DNA of 44,164 nucleotides from Streptomyces novaecaesareae (GTDB lineage Bacteria; Actinomycetota; Actinomycetes; Streptomycetales; Streptomycetaceae). How positions within the stretch are numbered: position 1 is the first letter of the stretch; each line of letters begins with the position of its first letter. The stretch spans positions 1 through 44,164 of the forward strand of contig NZ_JNWQ01000071.1 of assembly GCF_000716875.1 (NCBI RefSeq), given 5' to 3'. The notes beneath the pieces were generated by a model. That model searched no databases. It was given only the letters and a program-made list of their open reading frames with translations, and had not been told where the DNA came from. The position numbers were made by a program, and so were the translations under genes. Positions 41,727 through 44,164 of this stretch are shown piece by piece.

Positions 41727-41999
41727 ATGACCAAGCGAACACCGGGCAGCACCGCCCAGCTCCGCCAGGGCACCCAGGAACTGCTGGAACGCCGGGGCAT
41801 GGCGAACCCGCCGACCCGGATCGGGCCGAAGCTGCGCTTCGGAACGACGTCCTCCGCCGCGGCCGGGTACGGCGCGGGCGAGACGTTCCGGCACGGCGGC
41901 CGCGACGCGCCGACCACGTCGATGCACGCCGCCCCGTCCCAGCACGCCGAGCTCAAGGGGCACCGGCACCGTGGCGCGGAGAAGCACTCCGCCCACTGA
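41727..41999 (+). CDS. Small basic His-rich protein, unknown
   Basis: 90 aa, no membrane segment. The C-terminal half is rich in His, Gly and Arg (HAELKGHRHRGAEKHSAH at the end). The ribosome site GAAGGGAGG stands 5 bases before ATG 41727, good evidence that it is expressed. I recognise no family. The terminal histidines might bind metal. Confidence 0.65.
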   Translation: MTKRTPGSTAQLRQGTQELLERRGMANPPTRIGPKLRFGTTSSAAAGYGAGETFRHGGRDAPTTSMHAAPSQHAELKGHRHRGAEKHSAH

Positions 42000-42025
42000 G
42001 GCTCCTCCCTCCGCACCCGGCATCG

Positions 42026-42057
42026 GGGGCGGGCACCGCGCCGCGGATGCCCGCCCC
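42026..42057 (+). terminator. Terminator-like hairpin after the His-rich gene
   Basis: GGGGCGGGCA / TGCCCGCCCC, perfect 10-bp stem with a 12-nt loop. Confidence 0.6.
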
Positions 42058-42189
42058 TGACGCGTGATCAGGGGTGTTCTCCGGGGCGGCTCGGGGGTGC
42101 GCCCGGATGTCGCGGCCGGGCGCCGTCCCGAAGACTCTTCCCGTCAGAGCCACCGCCGACCGGGCGGGCCCTCGTTGGAGAGAAGCCGG

Positions 42190-43425
42190 ATGAACACCCG
42201 TACCCGTACTGCCCGTTGGTCCACCCTGGCCGCAGCCGGCGCGCTGCTCGCGGCCGTCACGGTCGGCGCCGCGGCCCCGGCCCTCGCCGCCGACGCGCCG
42301 CCGACCGGCACCGCCGCCGTCTCCGCAACGACCCGACCGGGCCCGCTGGACCGGGAGGCGCTGGCGAAGACCCTCGACACCCTGCCCGCCGACATCACCG
42401 GCGCGCTGGTCCGGGTCGACGGCCCGGGCGCGCGGTGGCGCGGCACCTCCGGCGAGGACGTCCCGGCGAACGCCCGGTTCCGGATCGGCAGCATCTCGAA
42501 GGTGTTCACCGCGACCGTGATGCTCCAGCTCGTCGCCGAGGGCAGGGTCGAGCTGGACGGCACCGTCCAGCAGTACCTGCCCGGGCTGCTGCCGGCCGGC
42601 TACCCGCCGGTCACCGTACGGGAGTTGCTCGACCACACCAGCGGCCTGCCCGGCGGTGGCGGGATGACCTCGGGGGACGGCAGCACCGCGTGGTTCGCCG
42701 CGCACAAGGCGGACTACTTCAGCCCCGAGCAGGTCGTCGCCGACATGCTCACCCAGCCGATGGGCTTCGCGCCCGGCACCGCGCAGCAGTACAACGGCAA
42801 CAACTACTTCGTCGCCGCCATGGTGATCGAGAAGGTCACCGGCGACACCTTCGCCGACCAGGTGCGCGAGCGCATCACCGGCCCGCTCGGCCTGCACGCC
42901 ACGTACGTCCCGGCCGCCGACGACCTGGCCGTCCGCGGCCCGCACGCCCACGGCTACGTGGACGTCCGCGCCGCCGACGGCAGCACCGGCCGGGTGGACG
43001 TCACCGAGCAGAGCCCGTACCCGTGGGCCGAGGGCGGCATGATCTCCTCCGCCGCCGACCTGGAGCGCTTCTTCGACGCGCTGTTCCGCGGCCGACTGCT
43101 GCCGCCCGCCCAGCAGGCCGAGGTGTTCGCCGTCCCGGACCTGCCCAACAACCACAACAAGAGCTGCGACATCGGCCCGACCACCGGCCACGCCTGCTTC
43201 AGCGCCGGCGGCCTGCTGCGTTCCGTGCTGCCGAACGGCACCGAGGTCTGGGGCAAGACCGGCGCCCGGCCGGGCTACAGCAGCGCCGTCTTCGCCACCC
43301 GCGACCTGTCCCGCACCGTGGTCGTCGGGCTCAACCCGACCGGCATCTCCGGCGAGGAGTTCCCCACCCTGTGGAAGGCGGTGACCACCGGCTTCGGCTC
43401 CGGGCAGGTGTACGGGAAGCGGTGA
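42190..43425 (+). CDS. Secreted serine hydrolase (class C beta-lactamase / DD-carboxypeptidase fold)
   Basis: 411 aa. The Arg-rich N-terminus, hydrophobic core and ALA cleavage site (about residue 34) form a signal peptide. The nucleophile motif is S101-I-S-K104. The second motif reads QYNGNNYF, so the usual Y-x-N has Gly in the third place. The third motif is WGKTGARPG. It is a serine peptidase or esterase of the PF00144 family, probably acting on D-Ala peptides in the wall. GGAGAGAAG precedes the ATG. It is followed by a sigma-factor gene on the same strand. Confidence 0.9.
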   Translation: MNTRTRTARWSTLAAAGALLAAVTVGAAAPALAADAPPTGTAAVSATTRPGPLDREALAKTLDTLPADITGALVRVDGPGARWRGTSGEDVPANARFRIGSISKVFTATVMLQLVAEGRVELDGTVQQYLPGLLPAGYPPVTVRELLDHTSGLPGGGGMTSGDGSTAWFAAHKADYFSPEQVVADMLTQPMGFAPGTAQQYNGNNYFVAAMVIEKVTGDTFADQVRERITGPLGLHATYVPAADDLAVRGPHAHGYVDVRAADGSTGRVDVTEQSPYPWAEGGMISSAADLERFFDALFRGRLLPPAQQAEVFAVPDLPNNHNKSCDIGPTTGHACFSAGGLLRSVLPNGTEVWGKTGARPGYSSAVFATRDLSRTVVVGLNPTGISGEEFPTLWKAVTTGFGSGQVYGKR

Positions 43426-43448
43426 GCCCCACTGTCGGTGCCCTGCGC

Positions 43449-43454
43449 TAGGTT
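43449..43454 (+). promoter_or_regulatory. -10 element of the sigma-factor gene
   Basis: TAGGTT matches the actinomycete -10 pattern and lies 58 bases before ATG 43513. No good -35 is seen. Confidence 0.35.
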
Positions 43455-43512
43455 CGTCCCGTTCACCAAGAGACACCAGGGCAAGGCACGGCAGGGCAAC
43501 GGGGGCGCCACG

Positions 43513-44130
43513 ATGGCCGATGTGATCACGGAGGAGCCGGTCGAGCTCCAGCTGGACCGCTACCGCACCGAACTCACCGGCTACTGCTACCGGATGCTCG
43601 GCTCGGTCTTCGAGGCCGAGGACGCGGTGCAGGAGACCATGGTCCGGGCCTGGCGCGGGCACCGGGGCTTCGAGGGCCGGTCCGCGCTGCGCTCCTGGCT
43701 GTACCGCATCGCCACCAACGTCTGCCTGGACGCGCTGAACGGCCGCAAGGCCCGGGCCCGTCCGATGGACCTGGCCGGCCCGGTCACGGTGGCCACGGCG
43801 CACGACACCCAACTGTCCGAGGTGACCTGGATCGGCCCCGCCCCGGACGGCCGGGTGCTGCCCGAGACAGGGGATCCGGCCGAGGTGGCCGCCCAGCGCG
43901 AGTCGGTGAAGCTGGCCTTCGTGGCCGTGCTGCAGCGGCTCGCGCCGCGGCAGCGGGCGGTGCTGATCCTGCGCGAGGTGCTCGGCTGGACGGCCGCCGA
44001 GGTGGCCGAACTGCTCGGCGCCACGGTGGCCTCGGTCAACAGCGCGCTGCAGCGCGCCCGCGCGGTGCTCGCCGCCGGGGCCACGGCTGCCACGGCTACC
44101 GCGGACGTCGCCCCAGCCCCAGCCCCAGCC
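43513..44130 (+). CDS. ECF-family RNA polymerase sigma factor (3-prime truncated)
   Basis: 206 codons are present, then the genomic sequence ends. Region 2 is [20 protein letters not shown] followed by QETMVRAW and [15 protein letters not shown]; region 4 is [22 protein letters not shown] followed by [14 protein letters not shown]. The sequence style suggests the larger ECF type with a C-terminal SnoaL-like domain, which would lie beyond the break. After 44130 the frame runs into adapter and must not be translated. It may be co-regulated with the serine hydrolase upstream, 87 bases away. Confidence 0.9.
44111..44130. repeat. CCCCAG microsatellite at the contig break
   Basis: Three copies of CCCCAG directly before the adapter. 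They may have stopped the assembly. Confidence 0.7.
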
Positions 44131-44164
44131 CTGTCTCTTATACACATCTCCGAGCCCACGAGAC
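44131..44164. other. Illumina Nextera transposase adapter (artefact)
   Basis: CTGTCTCTTATACACATCT is the mosaic-end complement, followed by the Nextera read-2 adapter to the last base. It is not genomic. In frame it gives the well-known contaminant peptide [11 protein letters not shown], and on the other strand MCIRDR and MYKRQ. Confidence 0.99.

Noticed and set aside
41953..44145. Minus-strand proteins starting MYKRQ and [10 protein letters not shown]
   Set aside because: Their starts lie in the Nextera adapter and the bodies are antisense to the serine hydrolase and sigma-factor genes.

Overview
The window is high-GC actinomycete chromosome with GTG and TTG starts and no mobile element. 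Gene content and order at the left (DNA methylase, topA, dTMP kinase fused to a membrane domain, holB, tripeptidyl aminopeptidase, tRNA-Thr) indicate a Streptomyces- or Kitasatospora-like member of the Streptomycetaceae. The last 34 bases are Illumina Nextera adapter, so the right edge is a contig end, not genome sequence.

Layout: (1) 1-14960 is a housekeeping block on the + strand: SAM methyltransferase, DUF3592 protein, TopA, Tmk fusion, DNA polymerase III delta prime, a membrane-anchored esterase-like protein, a lipoprotein peptidase, a LeuE-type exporter and tRNA-Thr(CGT) with a strong terminator. (2) 14968-34234 is an accessory region that looks like a natural-product gene cluster without NRPS or PKS. 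It holds three canonical ATP-grasp ligases, a circularly permuted ATP-grasp protein, an oligopeptide-binding-protein fold without signal peptide, a haem-oxygenase-like diiron oxidase (HDO), a [2Fe-2S] flavoreductase, two paralogous MFS exporters, two ABC transporter operons and two regulators (winged-helix and LuxR). (3) 34345-44130 is mostly ordinary genes: SpoU and RsmC-like methyltransferases, an AhpD-like peroxidase, a flippase/kinase-like membrane fusion, an SDR with a divergent XRE regulator, small proteins, a secreted serine hydrolase and a truncated ECF sigma factor.

Inferred working of region 2: the HDO, perhaps fed electrons by the reductase, modifies a small precursor such as an amino acid. 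The four ATP-grasp proteins join building blocks by amide bonds. The MFS and ABC transporters export the product. An 18-bp palindrome with core TGGCG-N8-YGCCA occurs twice in tandem between the HDO and MFS genes (25215-25250), once between the reductase and the LuxR gene (28145-28162) and once upstream of the ABC genes (32276-32293). It could tie these three transcription units into one regulon, plausibly under the LuxR protein. Product and substrates cannot be read from the sequence.

Other points: a single-base frameshift in an ABC-2 permease gene (about 32672), an inverted pair of DnaA-box-like 9-mers (1738-1764), several leaderless-type promoters, and short GC-rich tandem repeats just after many stop codons.
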